From VAZQ01 sp963725065 (GTDB lineage: Bacteria; Pseudomonadota; Alphaproteobacteria; Rhizobiales; Xanthobacteraceae): a DNA stretch of 64,000 nt. The stretch is from positions 62,001-126,000 of the forward strand of contig CAVRXD010000008.1 of NCBI GenBank assembly GCA_963725065.1, in the 5' to 3' direction. Position numbers and translations under genes: made by a program. Positions 1 through 8,799 of this stretch are shown here, one piece after another. How positions within the stretch are numbered: the stretch's first letter is position 1; each line of letters opens with the position of its first letter. The notes under the pieces were generated by a model that saw only the letters and a program-made list of their open reading frames with translations, did not search any database and was not told the origin of the DNA.

Positions 1-558
1 GCCGCGGTAGGGCACGTGCACCATGCGGGTACCGGTCATGCCCTGAAACATCATGCCGGTCAGATGCGGGGTCGCGCCGTTGCCCTGGCTGCCGAATGTC
101 ACCTTTCCCGGGTTCGCCTTGACGTAGTCGATCAGCTCCTTGAGCGAATTCACCGGCAGCTCCTTGCGCACGATCACGACGTTCGGCACCGAGCCGACCA
201 CGGTGATCGGCACGAATTCCTGCGGCTTGTAGGAGAGCTGCTTGTAAAGGCTCTGGTTGACCGCGAGCGGTCCCGGCGGGCTGAGCAACAGCGTGTAGCC
301 GTCGCCCTCCGACTGGTAGGCGAGCTCGGCGCCGATATTGCCGCCGGCGCCGGTCTTGTTCTCGATGACGATCGGCTGCCCCCACCTGGTCTGCAGTTTT
401 TCCCCGACGATGCGCGCCAGCACGTCGTTGATGCCGCCGCCGGGGAAGGGCACGATGAATCTCACGGTGCGGGCGGGAAATGTCCCTTGCGCACCGGCAA
501 GGCTCGCCGCTAACGCGGCAACGAGTCCAACCGCACAGGCTGCCAGGGTTTTTTTCAT
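1..558 (-). CDS. Bug/TctC-family tripartite tricarboxylate transporter substrate-binding protein (3' end cut by window edge)
   Basis: The first 186 codons are visible, starting at the ATG complementary to 556-558 with a GGGAGGC ribosome-binding site about 6 bases upstream. An N-terminal signal peptide (MKKTLAACAVGLVAALAASL) precedes the Bug-family signature in which the chain enters the binding lobe (RFIVPFPGGG), then VIENKTGAGGNIGAE and a GDGYTLLL loop typical of TctC proteins. Family members bind carboxylates or aromatic acids in the periplasm and deliver them to a TctAB permease, but many Hyphomicrobiales copies are orphans, and no permease gene is in view. The ligand cannot be read from sequence. 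Its start lies 71 bases downstream of the stop of the next gene on the same strand, so it may be the last gene of a catabolic operon. Confidence 0.93.
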   Translation of the reverse strand, partial: MKKTLAACAVGLVAALAASLAGAQGTFPARTVRFIVPFPGGGINDVLARIVGEKLQTRWGQPIVIENKTGAGGNIGAELAYQSEGDGYTLLLSPPGPLAVNQSLYKQLSYKPQEFVPITVVGSVPNVVIVRKELPVNSLKELIDYVKANPGKVTFGSQGNGATPHLTGMMFQGMTGTRMVHVPYRG

Positions 559-629
559 TGTTTGCCTCCCAGGAATTCGCCGCAAGGATCGCTCCTTAGC
601 GGCGCCGCGGCGTGAACCCGCGCCGCCGA

Positions 630-2423
630 TCAGGGCTGGTAGCGTCCACCAAATGCCGGCTGGCTCTGGCCCAGCCCGGGAAGCTCCCACACGCCGGCGC
701 CCCCCGGATTCTTGTCGGCGCTGATATTGGCATTGATGAGATACGGCCGCCGCGCCTTGATCGCCGTTCGGATTGCTTCCGAAAGATCCGTGGCGCGGTC
801 GACGTTCACGCCCTCGACGCCGGCCGAGCGCGCCATCGCGGCAAAGTCGGGATTGTAAGGTGCGCCGGTCTCGGGATGGCGGAAGTCGGTCGCCAACTCG
901 CGGCCGCCGAGATAGCCGCGCTGCAATCCGCGGATCGAGGCATAGGCGAAATTATTCCACACCACCCACACGACAGGCAGATTGTACTCCACCGCGGTGC
1001 CGAGCACGCTCGCATGCATGAAGAAGGCGCCGTCGCCGCAAACCGAAACGCAGGGACGGTCGGGAGCGGCAAACTGGGCCCCCAGTACGCCGGCCACGCC
1101 GAACCCCATCGGACCGAACCCCATCGAGCCGATGAGCGAATCGGGACGCCGCGGATTGCAAAACTGGATGAGCCAGTTGTGATGGACGCCGATGTCGCTC
1201 ACCAGGATGGCGTCCTCGGGTAGCGCTTTGTCGATCTCGTGCGCCGCCCGTTGCGGATGGATCGGCGTCGCATCATCGGCAAAGCCCGGCGCGATGAACG
1301 CGTTCCACTGCTTGCGATAGCCGTCGATGGTGTCGAGCCAGTTCGCGCGCGCCGGCGTCTCGCTCACGTCCCGGCGCGCATCGATTTCCGCCAGCAGCTG
1401 GCGCAGGAATGTGCGCACGTCCGCCATCAGCCCCAGCGCCACCGGATAGTTGCGGGCAATCTCATCGGGATCGATGTCGACGTGGATGAGCCGGGTCGGC
1501 GGGATCGTGAAGGAATAGCCCGGCAGCCAGGAACTCGACGTGCGATCGTCGAAGCGCACCCCGAGCGCGAGCAGCACGTCAGCCGTGCGGGCGGCGTGAT
1601 TGGCCTGATACGGACCGTTGCGGGCGACGAGACCGAGCGCCAGCGGATGCTGGGAATCGATGGCGCCGGTGCCGCTCGCCGACCAGGCGACCGGAATGCG
1701 CAGCCGTTCCGCGAGCCGCAGCAGGTCGGCCGCGGCGCCACCATATTTGACGCCCTGGCCGACCAGGATGACCGGTCGTTCCGCCGCGACCAGCATGTCG
1801 AGCGCCTTGCTGACGCCTTCGGGATCGGCGCCGCAGCGCGACGAGATGTTGGCGTTCCACTCCTCCGGTTTCGGAGTTTCTTCCGCCGCCGCCTCCTTGA
1901 AGATATCGAACGGAACGTCGAGCACGACCGGGCCGGGCCGCCCGGTCACCATGGTCTTCCACGCCTGCCGGATCGCCAGCGGCACCATGTCGCCGCGCGT
2001 GGGCTGGAACACGCGCTTGCAGTAGGCGCGCACGGTAGAGGGAAAGTCGGCCTGGTAGTGCCGGTAGAGCTCTTGAAACGCACCGCGGTTGAATTGGCTC
2101 GTCGGCACGTTGCCGGTCACCGCCAGGAACGGGACGGAATCGAGATAGGAGTTGGCGAGCGCGATCGGCAGATTGGCCGAGCCCGGACCGCAGGAGGTGA
2201 AGGTCGCCGTCGGCCGCCCGCCGACGCGGTAGTACACATCCGCCATGAAGCCGGCGACGGTCTCGTGGTGAACCGAGATGGTCTTGATCTCGTCGGAGCG
2301 CTCGTAAAGCGCGTCGATGAAGCCGATATTGCCGTGGCCGCACAGGCCGAAGACGTAAGGCACCTTCTCGCGGACGAGATAGTCGACGATCACCTGACCG
2401 CCATCGAGCATGTTCTGGGGCAT
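630..2423 (-). CDS. Thiamine-diphosphate-dependent enzyme, acetolactate synthase-like
   Basis: A 597-residue three-domain ThDP enzyme. The N-terminal PYR domain carries the catalytic glutamate (E54 in VHHETVAGFMADVYYR). A central domain (about 200-340) resembles the FAD/structural domain of acetolactate synthase and oxalyl-CoA decarboxylase. The C-terminal PP domain has the metal/diphosphate motif GDGAFF near residue 460, followed about 27 residues later by NNFAYASIRG. The family decarboxylates or ligates 2-keto acids. It lies between two Bug-type binding proteins and close to a molybdenum hydroxylase, so a role in catabolism of an imported acid is more likely than branched-chain amino acid synthesis, and no ilvH-like small subunit is adjacent. 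Benzoylformate decarboxylase-like activity is possible given the mandelate-racemase-type gene nearby, but that is inference. Confidence 0.9.
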   Translation of the reverse strand: MPQNMLDGGQVIVDYLVREKVPYVFGLCGHGNIGFIDALYERSDEIKTISVHHETVAGFMADVYYRVGGRPTATFTSCGPGSANLPIALANSYLDSVPFLAVTGNVPTSQFNRGAFQELYRHYQADFPSTVRAYCKRVFQPTRGDMVPLAIRQAWKTMVTGRPGPVVLDVPFDIFKEAAAEETPKPEEWNANISSRCGADPEGVSKALDMLVAAERPVILVGQGVKYGGAAADLLRLAERLRIPVAWSASGTGAIDSQHPLALGLVARNGPYQANHAARTADVLLALGVRFDDRTSSSWLPGYSFTIPPTRLIHVDIDPDEIARNYPVALGLMADVRTFLRQLLAEIDARRDVSETPARANWLDTIDGYRKQWNAFIAPGFADDATPIHPQRAAHEIDKALPEDAILVSDIGVHHNWLIQFCNPRRPDSLIGSMGFGPMGFGVAGVLGAQFAAPDRPCVSVCGDGAFFMHASVLGTAVEYNLPVVWVVWNNFAYASIRGLQRGYLGGRELATDFRHPETGAPYNPDFAAMARSAGVEGVNVDRATDLSEAIRTAIKARRPYLINANISADKNPGGAGVWELPGLGQSQPAFGGRYQP

Positions 2424-2438
2424 CGGGTTCCTTCTCGG

Positions 2439-3413
2439 TTATTCCGGCTTGATATTCGCGTCCTTGACGATCTTCGTATAGACGGCCAGTTCGGATTTCA
2501 GGTAGTCGGCCCATTCCCGCGGTTGGGTAGCAAGCGGCTCCATGCCTTGCGAGGCCAGCGTCGAAACGACATCCGGCGCTGCCACGGCCTTCGCGACCTC
2601 GTCGCGCAGGCGTTGCGCAATGGCCGGCGGGGTGCCGGCTGGCGCCAGGATGCCAAACCACCCGGACATCTCGTAATCGGGCACGCCCGACTCGAGGATC
2701 GTCGGCACGTTGGGCAATACCGGCGAACGCGTGGTGCTGGTGACCGCGAGCGGTGTGACCTTGCCCTCCTTGGCTTGTGCGACCATCACCGGCATTGCAT
2801 CGAACATGCCATCGATGTGGCCACCGAGGAGATCGTTGAGCGCAGGTCCTGCTCCACGGTAGTTGACGATGGTGATCTTGATCCCGGTCTTTGCCTTCAG
2901 CAGCTCGGTCGCAAAATAAAGTGAGCTCCCGGTCCCGCCACCGGCACCGAAGCTGAGCTTGCCGGGATTTGCCTTGGCATTGTTGATCAGCTCGCCCAGC
3001 GTCTTGATGCCCAGGCTGTTCTTCACGACCAGGATCAGCGGCCCGGTGGCGACCTGCGTGATCGGCGTCAACTGCGTGAGATCGAACGGGTAGTCCGGAT
3101 GCAACGGCTGGGTGATCAGCGTGCTGGTCGAAATGAAGAAGAGGGTATGACCATCGGCCGGCGAGGCCGTGAGCTCGCGCAACGCCGGAATGAAATTGCC
3201 CCCGACCTTGTTCTCGACGAAGACCGTGGTGCGGAGGTTTTCACTCATCTTCTGGGCGACCAGGCGCGCCATGACATCGGTGGCGCCGCCGGCCGCCAGC
3301 CCGACCAGGAGGCGGATCGGCTTGCCGGAGAAGTCCTGCGCATGGGCCGATCGCGCCGACGCGGCGAACACGATCGCGCACGCGATGAGAACTAACGCCG
3401 TTCGACGTTGCAT
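2439..3413 (-). CDS. Bug/TctC-family substrate-binding protein
   Basis: A complete 324-residue periplasmic binding protein. It has a signal peptide (residues 1-25, ending AHA-QD), the opening strand KPIRLLVGLAAGGATDV, a VFVENKVGGN segment and GDGHTLFF-type loop residues. The later NYRGAGPALNDLLGGHIDGMFD segment is the second-lobe signature of the family. It ends 15 bases before the ThDP enzyme on the same strand, so the two are probably cotranscribed. No TctA or TctB membrane component is visible, so this is an orphan receptor unless the permease is encoded elsewhere. The likely ligand class is an organic or aromatic acid. This is the second of three such proteins in the first 7 kb. Confidence 0.94.
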   Translation of the reverse strand: MQRRTALVLIACAIVFAASARSAHAQDFSGKPIRLLVGLAAGGATDVMARLVAQKMSENLRTTVFVENKVGGNFIPALRELTASPADGHTLFFISTSTLITQPLHPDYPFDLTQLTPITQVATGPLILVVKNSLGIKTLGELINNAKANPGKLSFGAGGGTGSSLYFATELLKAKTGIKITIVNYRGAGPALNDLLGGHIDGMFDAMPVMVAQAKEGKVTPLAVTSTTRSPVLPNVPTILESGVPDYEMSGWFGILAPAGTPPAIAQRLRDEVAKAVAAPDVVSTLASQGMEPLATQPREWADYLKSELAVYTKIVKDANIKPE

Positions 3414-3445
3414 GGGTTCCTCCCTCGATCTGTTTCTGCACTTTT

Positions 3446-5580
3446 TCAGTTTTCGGCCAGCAGCGTCGCCATGATGCGCTCACGCGTCAATGGCAAGGCG
3501 CGAATGCGTCGGCCGAGCGCCCGCGCCACCGCGTTGCCGATCGCCGCCGCGGTGGGGCCCAGCGACGCTTCGCCCAGCCCCAGCGTCGGCTGATGCCGTG
3601 CCTCGATGAAGCGGATGTCGATCTCCGGAACCTCGGTGAAGCGCAAGATCGGGTAGCTCTCCCAGCTGTCGGACGCGACCCGCCCGTCGGCGAAGCGAAC
3701 ACCTTCCTTGAGGGTCCAGCTCGCCGCCTGGATGATGCCGCCCTCGATCTGGTTCGCCGCGCCATCCGGGTTGATCACCAGGCCGGCATCGACGGCCGCC
3801 CAGACGCGGGTGAGACGAACCTGCTCGTCGACCTCGACCTCGGCCACGACCGCCGCATAGGCGGCGCGGTTCTTGTAGCGGGCAAAGCCGAAGCCGCGCG
3901 CGCGACCATCGCGCGCGGGCGTGCCGAACCAGTCTCCCATGCCGGCCGCGGTCTCGATCACCTGTCGCGCGCGCGGATCGGACATCAGCGAGAGCCGGTA
4001 GGCGACCGGATCCTCGCCGGCGATCTCGGCGAGCTCGTCCATGAAGGATTCGATCGCGAATACGTTTGCGAAAGCGCCCAGCCCCCGCAGCGAGGAGGTG
4101 CGCACCGGGACATCGGGGAGGAGATGATGCACAAGCTTGTGCCGCGGCAGGTCGTAAAGCGCCTGTCCGTTGCGCGTGGCGCCGCCGCCGGCGTCGTCCG
4201 CAACGTCGTTGATCGTCGGCCGCAGGCGGCGGAGCGTCGGGCAGGGCTTCCGCGCCGAGCAGGTTCGCGCGGCCGTTCATGCCCGGACGCTGGGCGTGGA
4301 CCGGGCTCCAGATATCGATCGTCCAGTCGGCCGGGCGCGAATGGGCGTCGAGCACCGCGCGCAGCCCGACGACCATGGCCGAGCCCATGGGCGCGGCCGA
4401 GAACTCGTCCTCGCGCGTCCATTGCACGCGCACCGTCCGGTCCGGCGTCCGCATCGCGACGAAGGCGGCATCGAACGCCGCGTCATCGGCCGAGTTGTGC
4501 CCATAGCAACCTGAGCCTTGGCGATGCAGCACCGTGACGTCCGCGGCATCCATCCCGAGAGCGTGGGACAGCCATTGGCGCAGCTCGAACACGCCCTGGG
4601 AGTGGCGTCCAGACCGTCAGCTTGCCACTCTTGTTTTGCGCCAACGCGCACGATGGCCCGATCGAGCCATAGGCGAGGAACGGTCGCGAAAAGCTGGCCT
4701 CGACCACGCGGTTTCCCGCAGCAGCGGCCGCTGCGCCCGTTTCCACGATGCGGTCGCGCGCGCGCTGGCTGCGAATCCAATCCGGTTCGCCGGCGTCGGC
4801 GGGCGGCTTGGCGCCCCCGGTCCACACCGCAAGCTCGCGAGCGGATTGCGCCGCCCGCATCACCGCCAGTTCATCATCGGATGTGAACGCAACGAGGTCG
4901 CCGGCGCGCAGGATGTCGATCGGCGCACCGGCTGCGCGCCGCACCGCGGTTTCGTCGAGGTCCGTCAGGCGCGCACCGGGCCACGGACGGCGCAACATGC
5001 GCGCGTGCAGCAGATTGTCCGGTGCGAGGTCATGGATGAAGGCGGCGCCCGCCACCTTGTCGGCGAGATCCAGCCGCGGCAGGCTCTGCCCGACGATGCG
5101 GTAGTTCGACGGCGGCTTGGGCGCCGCGTCGGCGGCCGCCGGGCGGGCAAGGTCGATGTCGCGTGCGATCGACCAGTAGTCCTGGCCGACGTGGCGACCC
5201 GCGCGCATGAAACGGCCGTCCTCGATGGAGAGGGCCCCGACCGGGCAAGCGAGCCGGTCCGCGACGTGGCGAAGAAAGAGCGTCCGCACCTCGGCGCAGA
5301 CGAGGCGAATGGAGGCGCCCGAGACCGCGATCGAATTGCTGCCCGAGGTAAAGCCTTCCCGCGGGCTCGTCGGAGTTTCGCCGGAGACGACGCGCAGCCG
5401 GGCAGGGGTGACGTCCAGCTCCTCGGCCGCGATCTGCGCCAGGGCGGTGAGGACGCCCTGGCCGATTTCGACCTTGCCGGTCGCAAGCCGCACGCGGCCC
5501 GTTTCCTCGAAGCCGATCCAGGTGCCGAGCAGCGGATTGTCCAGCAGGCTCTTCGGCAGGTTCTTGGACGGCGCGGTCAC
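3446..5580 (-). pseudogene. Molybdopterin-binding large subunit of a xanthine dehydrogenase-family hydroxylase (two frame breaks)
   Basis: Three consecutive reading frames together encode a nearly full-length isoquinoline-1-oxidoreductase/aldehyde oxidase-type large subunit of about 710 residues. The GTG start at 5580 overlaps the stop of the iron-sulfur gene (GTGA). The first frame carries GKVEIGQGVLTALAQIAAEE and runs to KLTVWT. It then breaks near 4602-4607, where one extra C on the coding strand turns the expected family motif WTHSQGVF into WTPLPG. The second frame (GSGCYGHNSADD, VQWTREDEF) breaks near 4205-4230, and the third frame (RGLGAFANVFAIESFMDELA, LGEASLGPTAAAIGNA) runs to the stop. 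Both breaks equal +1 base. The protein would not be made as written. Because homology is continuous on both sides, either sequencing insertions or a recent pseudogene fits. Confidence 0.85.
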
Positions 5581-6053
5581 GGCAGCGCTCCGATCGAGGC
5601 GCCTGCGCGCGCGACCGCTCGCATGATCCGATTGTGCACGCCGCAGCGGCAGAGATGGCGATCGAGTGCGGCGGCGATCTCGCTGCGGCTCGGCCGCGGA
5701 TTGCGTGCGAGCAGCGCCGCGGCCGAGATCAGGATGCCCGAGAGACAGTAACCGCATTGACCGGCCTGCTCATCGACGAAGGCCTGCTGCAGCGGCGAAA
5801 GCGAACCGCCTGATGCAAGCCCTTCAACCGTCGTGACGCGCTTTCCCGCCAGGCTCTCGATCGGACGCGCGCAGGAAAATGAGGGCTCGCCATCGATCAG
5901 CACCATGCAGGCGCCGCACTGCTCGGTGCCGCAGCCGAACCGGCTGCCGCGCAGCCCAAGCTCGTTGCGCAACACCGAGAGCAGCGGCGTCGTACCATCG
6001 CTCCGCACATGAGCGGGCTTGCCATTGACGATGAGATCAACGCCGTCGCTCAC
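5577..6053 (-). CDS. (2Fe-2S)-binding small subunit of a xanthine dehydrogenase-family hydroxylase
   Basis: A 158-residue protein with the two cluster-binding parts expected for the small subunit of molybdenum hydroxylases. The plant-ferredoxin-like part has C41, C46, C49 and C61 (GCGTEQCGACMV...C). The four-helix [2Fe-2S] part has C100, C103, C135 and C137 (CGYC...CRC). It would pass electrons from the molybdopterin subunit to an acceptor such as a cytochrome. Its stop overlaps the start of the large subunit by four bases, so the two are translationally coupled. A two-subunit form without an FAD subunit suits the isoquinoline/aldehyde oxidoreductase type. The gene is intact although its partner is frame-broken. 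Confidence 0.93.
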   Translation of the reverse strand: MSDGVDLIVNGKPAHVRSDGTTPLLSVLRNELGLRGSRFGCGTEQCGACMVLIDGEPSFSCARPIESLAGKRVTTVEGLASGGSLSPLQQAFVDEQAGQCGYCLSGILISAAALLARNPRPSRSEIAAALDRHLCRCGVHNRIMRAVARAGASIGALP

Positions 6054-6083
6054 GCCGGCTCCTTGCTCGCTGCGCGCCGCTTG

Positions 6084-7073
6084 TCATTCCGGCCTGATCC
6101 CGTGGCTGTCGATGAACGCCGTCCAGTTCCTGATTTCGTTTTCGAGCTTGGTCCGCAGCACCGGTGCAGGCGCGAAGCCGGGCGTGATGTCGAGCCTGGC
6201 CAGGCGCTCGCGCACGCGCGGGTCGGACACGACGGTTGCCACGGCCTGTTCCAGCTTGGCCTTGACGTCGTTCGGCATCCCCTTGGGGCCGAAGACACCA
6301 AACCAGAATCCGAGCTCGACTTCCGCAGGCTTCATGCCCGCCTCCGTGAGGGTCGGCACGGCGGGCAGGGCCGGGGACCGGGCGGGGCCGGTCACGCCGA
6401 GGGCCTTGATCCGGCGGTCCTCCACCAGGCTCTTGGCAACCTGCACCGAGGCCATCGCCATCGGGACATGCCCCGCGATCACGTCGCCGATCGCCTGGCC
6501 GCCGCCTTTGTAGGGAATATGAATGGCTTCCATCCCGACGCCATCCTTGAACACCTCGAAGCTCAGATGCGAGACGCTGCCGACCCCGGCGGAGGCGTAG
6601 TTCATTTTCTGCGACACCGTGCGCGAGAGCGCGACCAGCTCCGCTACCGTATTCGCGGGCACGTTGTTCGCAACGACCAGCGCAGAGGGCGAGGTCGCGA
6701 TCGCGGCGACCGCGTCGTACTGCGTCAGCGGATCGAAGGTCGAGGTCGCCTTCTTGTGCAGGGCCTGACTGATGCCAAGGGCACTCTCCGCGAGCAGCAG
6801 CGTGTAGCCGTCCGGCTCAGAGCCGGCGACATGGTTCCACGCCAGATAGCCGTTCGCTCCAGGCCTGTTCTCCACAACGACGGGCTGGCCGAGCGCCTCT
6901 TTCAGGTCATTCGAGATCTGGCGCGCCAACGTGTCGGTGGCGCCTCCGGCCACGAAGGCGACGACCAGGCGGATCGGCCGGTCGGGATAGGACGAGGGTG
7001 TCTGTGCCGGCGCCATGGCCGGAGCGGCGAGCAGGACGCACACGACCAACCACGCTCGAAGTGGCTTACGCAT
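6084..7073 (-). CDS. Bug/TctC-family substrate-binding protein
   Basis: A 329-residue periplasmic binding protein with a signal peptide (MRKPLRAWLVVCVLLAAPAM). It carries the family features RPIRLVVAFVAGGATDTLAR, VVVENRPGANGYLAWN, GYTLLLAE and HIPYKGGGQAIGDVIAGHVPMAM. It is the third Bug protein in the first 7 kb, is clearly divergent from the other two, and again lacks a TctAB partner nearby. It sits 30 bases upstream of the iron-sulfur/molybdopterin hydroxylase pair on the same strand, so it may capture the substrate that this hydroxylase oxidises. That link is inferred from position only. Confidence 0.94.
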   Translation of the reverse strand: MRKPLRAWLVVCVLLAAPAMAPAQTPSSYPDRPIRLVVAFVAGGATDTLARQISNDLKEALGQPVVVENRPGANGYLAWNHVAGSEPDGYTLLLAESALGISQALHKKATSTFDPLTQYDAVAAIATSPSALVVANNVPANTVAELVALSRTVSQKMNYASAGVGSVSHLSFEVFKDGVGMEAIHIPYKGGGQAIGDVIAGHVPMAMASVQVAKSLVEDRRIKALGVTGPARSPALPAVPTLTEAGMKPAEVELGFWFGVFGPKGMPNDVKAKLEQAVATVVSDPRVRERLARLDITPGFAPAPVLRTKLENEIRNWTAFIDSHGIRPE

Positions 7074-7182
7074 TGAGGCCGCCTCCCTGTTGCGTCGCCG
7101 TTTGCCGGCTTGCCCACCGCACCGGCGGGAGCCGCCATTGGATCACGCGTGGCCGCCGGCGTCGACGGGTACGCCGCCGGCG

Positions 7183-8397
7183 TCACATGTTCGCAAGCAA
7201 CCAGTCGCCGATATAGTCGACGCCGAGCTGGCGATGATCGACCTGGCAGTGTTCGGCGCCGCCTTCCTCCGCGGTGAAGATCTTGATGTGCTTTCGCTTC
7301 GAGCCGACGGCCTGGTACAGCTTCTTCGCTTCCGAAAGCGGGACGATCCGGTCGTTCTCGCCGTGCAACACCAGAAACGCGCACTCGATCTGCTGTGCGA
7401 CGCCCTCGAGCGTGAATTTCTTCGACCATTCGAGCGCGGTCTCGTTGTCGGGCGCGCCCACCACCCAGCGGAACTGGAACAGCGAGGTGGAGCTGGTGCG
7501 CGGGTCGATCGCGAGCCTGGCTTTGTTGCCGGCCACCCATTCATGGATGCTCCAGTGCATGGCGCCGAACGCGACGGCGGCGGCGTAGCGCTTCTCGAAC
7601 GCCACAATGCGCGGCGCGTGATAGCCGCCGAAGCTGTAGCCCATGACCGCGACACGCCCGGGATCGACATCGCTCCGGGATGCGACATAGTCGTACGCCG
7701 CGGTGCCGGGCACTTCGTAGTCGTAACGGCTGTGGATGTTGCGCAGACGCAACGCCTCGGCCTGACCCGGCCCGTCGATGGCGAGCGTGTTGATCCCGCG
7801 CTTGGCGAAATCGAGAGCCGCGAAGATCACGCTCATTTCCTTGGCGTTGTCCATCCCGTCGAACAACACGACGGTCGGGCGGCGGCCGGTGCCTTTGCCC
7901 TGCACGAAATAGGCGGGCAGGCTCGTGTTCTCGTAGGGAACCTCGACGCGCTCGATCTCGGGATGCAGGCGTTCCATGGCCGCGTGATACGCGCGCAATG
8001 CCTTGTGATACATCGCCATCTTCTCCGGCCCGGGCGGGATGAAGCGTTCGGCGCTGTAGTAATAGTTGCCCGCGCGCATGTAGTTGTTGCCGGCGGTGAT
8101 GTGGCGCTGTTCGGCGGCGGCGGTGTCGGCGACGGCAGCGACCCGATCCGCCATCGCAGCCCACTCCTCGCGCCAGACGCGATCGAGATCGGTTTCCCCG
8201 GCGCGCGCCTTGAGCCTTCGGGCGATGCGATCGACCTCGTCCATGGCGATTGCGCCGTAGGGCGCCATCCCTTTGACGATCTGCATGGCATTGCTCCATC
8301 GCAGATTGCCGGGAAAATGCACGGCCCATGTCGCTGCATCGGCGTGGATGCCACCACCATCGTCATCAACGGCGGTGTCACTCGTCCTCATTGCCAT
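7183..8397 (-). CDS. Alpha/beta hydrolase, FrsA/2,6-dihydroxypseudooxynicotine hydrolase-like
   Basis: A 404-residue alpha/beta hydrolase with a long helical N-terminal lid region (about residues 1-150, including the SAERFIPPGPEKMAMYHKAL segment). The hydrolase fold follows. The nucleophile is S255 in GYSFGGYH, the acid is probably D349 in HGENDRIVP, and the base is H383 in AEHCQVDH. The lid-plus-catalytic arrangement matches the DUF1100 group, which includes C-C bond hydrolases of N-heterocycle degradation. It is transcribed away from a pair of palindromic repeats. Together with the molybdenum hydroxylase downstream it suggests breakdown of a hydroxylated ring or side chain, but the substrate is unknown. 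Confidence 0.88.
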   Translation of the reverse strand: MAMRTSDTAVDDDGGGIHADAATWAVHFPGNLRWSNAMQIVKGMAPYGAIAMDEVDRIARRLKARAGETDLDRVWREEWAAMADRVAAVADTAAAEQRHITAGNNYMRAGNYYYSAERFIPPGPEKMAMYHKALRAYHAAMERLHPEIERVEVPYENTSLPAYFVQGKGTGRRPTVVLFDGMDNAKEMSVIFAALDFAKRGINTLAIDGPGQAEALRLRNIHSRYDYEVPGTAAYDYVASRSDVDPGRVAVMGYSFGGYHAPRIVAFEKRYAAAVAFGAMHWSIHEWVAGNKARLAIDPRTSSTSLFQFRWVVGAPDNETALEWSKKFTLEGVAQQIECAFLVLHGENDRIVPLSEAKKLYQAVGSKRKHIKIFTAEEGGAEHCQVDHRQLGVDYIGDWLLANM

Positions 8398-8411
8398 TGC
8401 TTGTTTTCTCC

Positions 8412-8488
8412 CTAGTGCGGTGGATTTGAAGTTCCTATCATTATGGCCGCAGGTTTGTGTAGGAACTTCAAATCCAAAACCGCACTAG
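8412..8488. repeat. Palindromic repeat 1 (77 bases)
   Basis: The left arm 8412-8437 and right arm 8460-8488 are reverse complements, except for three additional bases in the right arm. The arms begin and end with CTAGTGCGG and CCGCACTAG, and the loop is about 22 bases. The structure would fold into a long hairpin in RNA or single-stranded DNA. It shares its CTAGTG ends and a GATT..AAGTTC core with the neighbouring palindrome, so the two look like diverged members of one REP/MITE-like family. It encodes nothing. Confidence 0.9.
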
Positions 8489-8500
8489 AATCATAGATTG

Positions 8501-8575
8501 CTAGTGTCCCTTTGATTCCAAGTTCGCAAACGAGTGTGCCGCGCAATGATGCGAACTTCGGAATCGGGACACTAG
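8501..8575. repeat. Palindromic repeat 2 (75 bases)
   Basis: The left arm 8501-8528 pairs with the right arm 8550-8575 with small gaps. The ends are CTAGTGTCCC and GGGACACTAG, and the inner arm reads AAGTTCGCA/TGCGAACTT around a 21-base loop. It follows palindrome 1 after 12 bases and has the same architecture and overall size. Two members side by side suggest either tandem insertion or duplication and divergence of a short mobile palindrome. Confidence 0.9.
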
Positions 8576-8799
8576 CCATCCCTAAGCCGCCGCAGCGCAG
8601 CTTTGACCCTGCGTCCGCCGGGATCAAGGGCGCGCGGTGCGGGAGCCAACGCCCTATCTTGCTTCTCGTGTGCTTGTGTTTATGAAGGTCGCCCCGCCTT
8701 CGCCAAAAGGTTCGTCGGGCGGTACTGGACCAGAGTTCCGCATCTCGCTTGCATCCGCACGCGCCATCTCGCCTCCAGCTTATGTCGTAAAGGTGGTTC

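Larger units (their letters stand above)
8398..8799. other. Divergent intergenic region carrying two palindromic repeats
   Basis: This 402-base gap separates the divergent hydrolase and EamA genes. The hydrolase-proximal half is almost filled by two long imperfect palindromes (listed separately). From 8576 to 8799 no convincing gene was found: open frames in this part have no recognisable domain and no ribosome-binding site. Promoters for both flanking genes should lie here, but none could be placed with confidence. Confidence 0.7.

Noticed and set aside
630..2423. Naming the ThDP enzyme benzoylformate decarboxylase or IlvB
   Set aside because: Length and domain motifs fit the acetolactate synthase-like superfamily broadly. 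No small subunit or mandelate dehydrogenase is adjacent, and substrate residues cannot be judged by eye.
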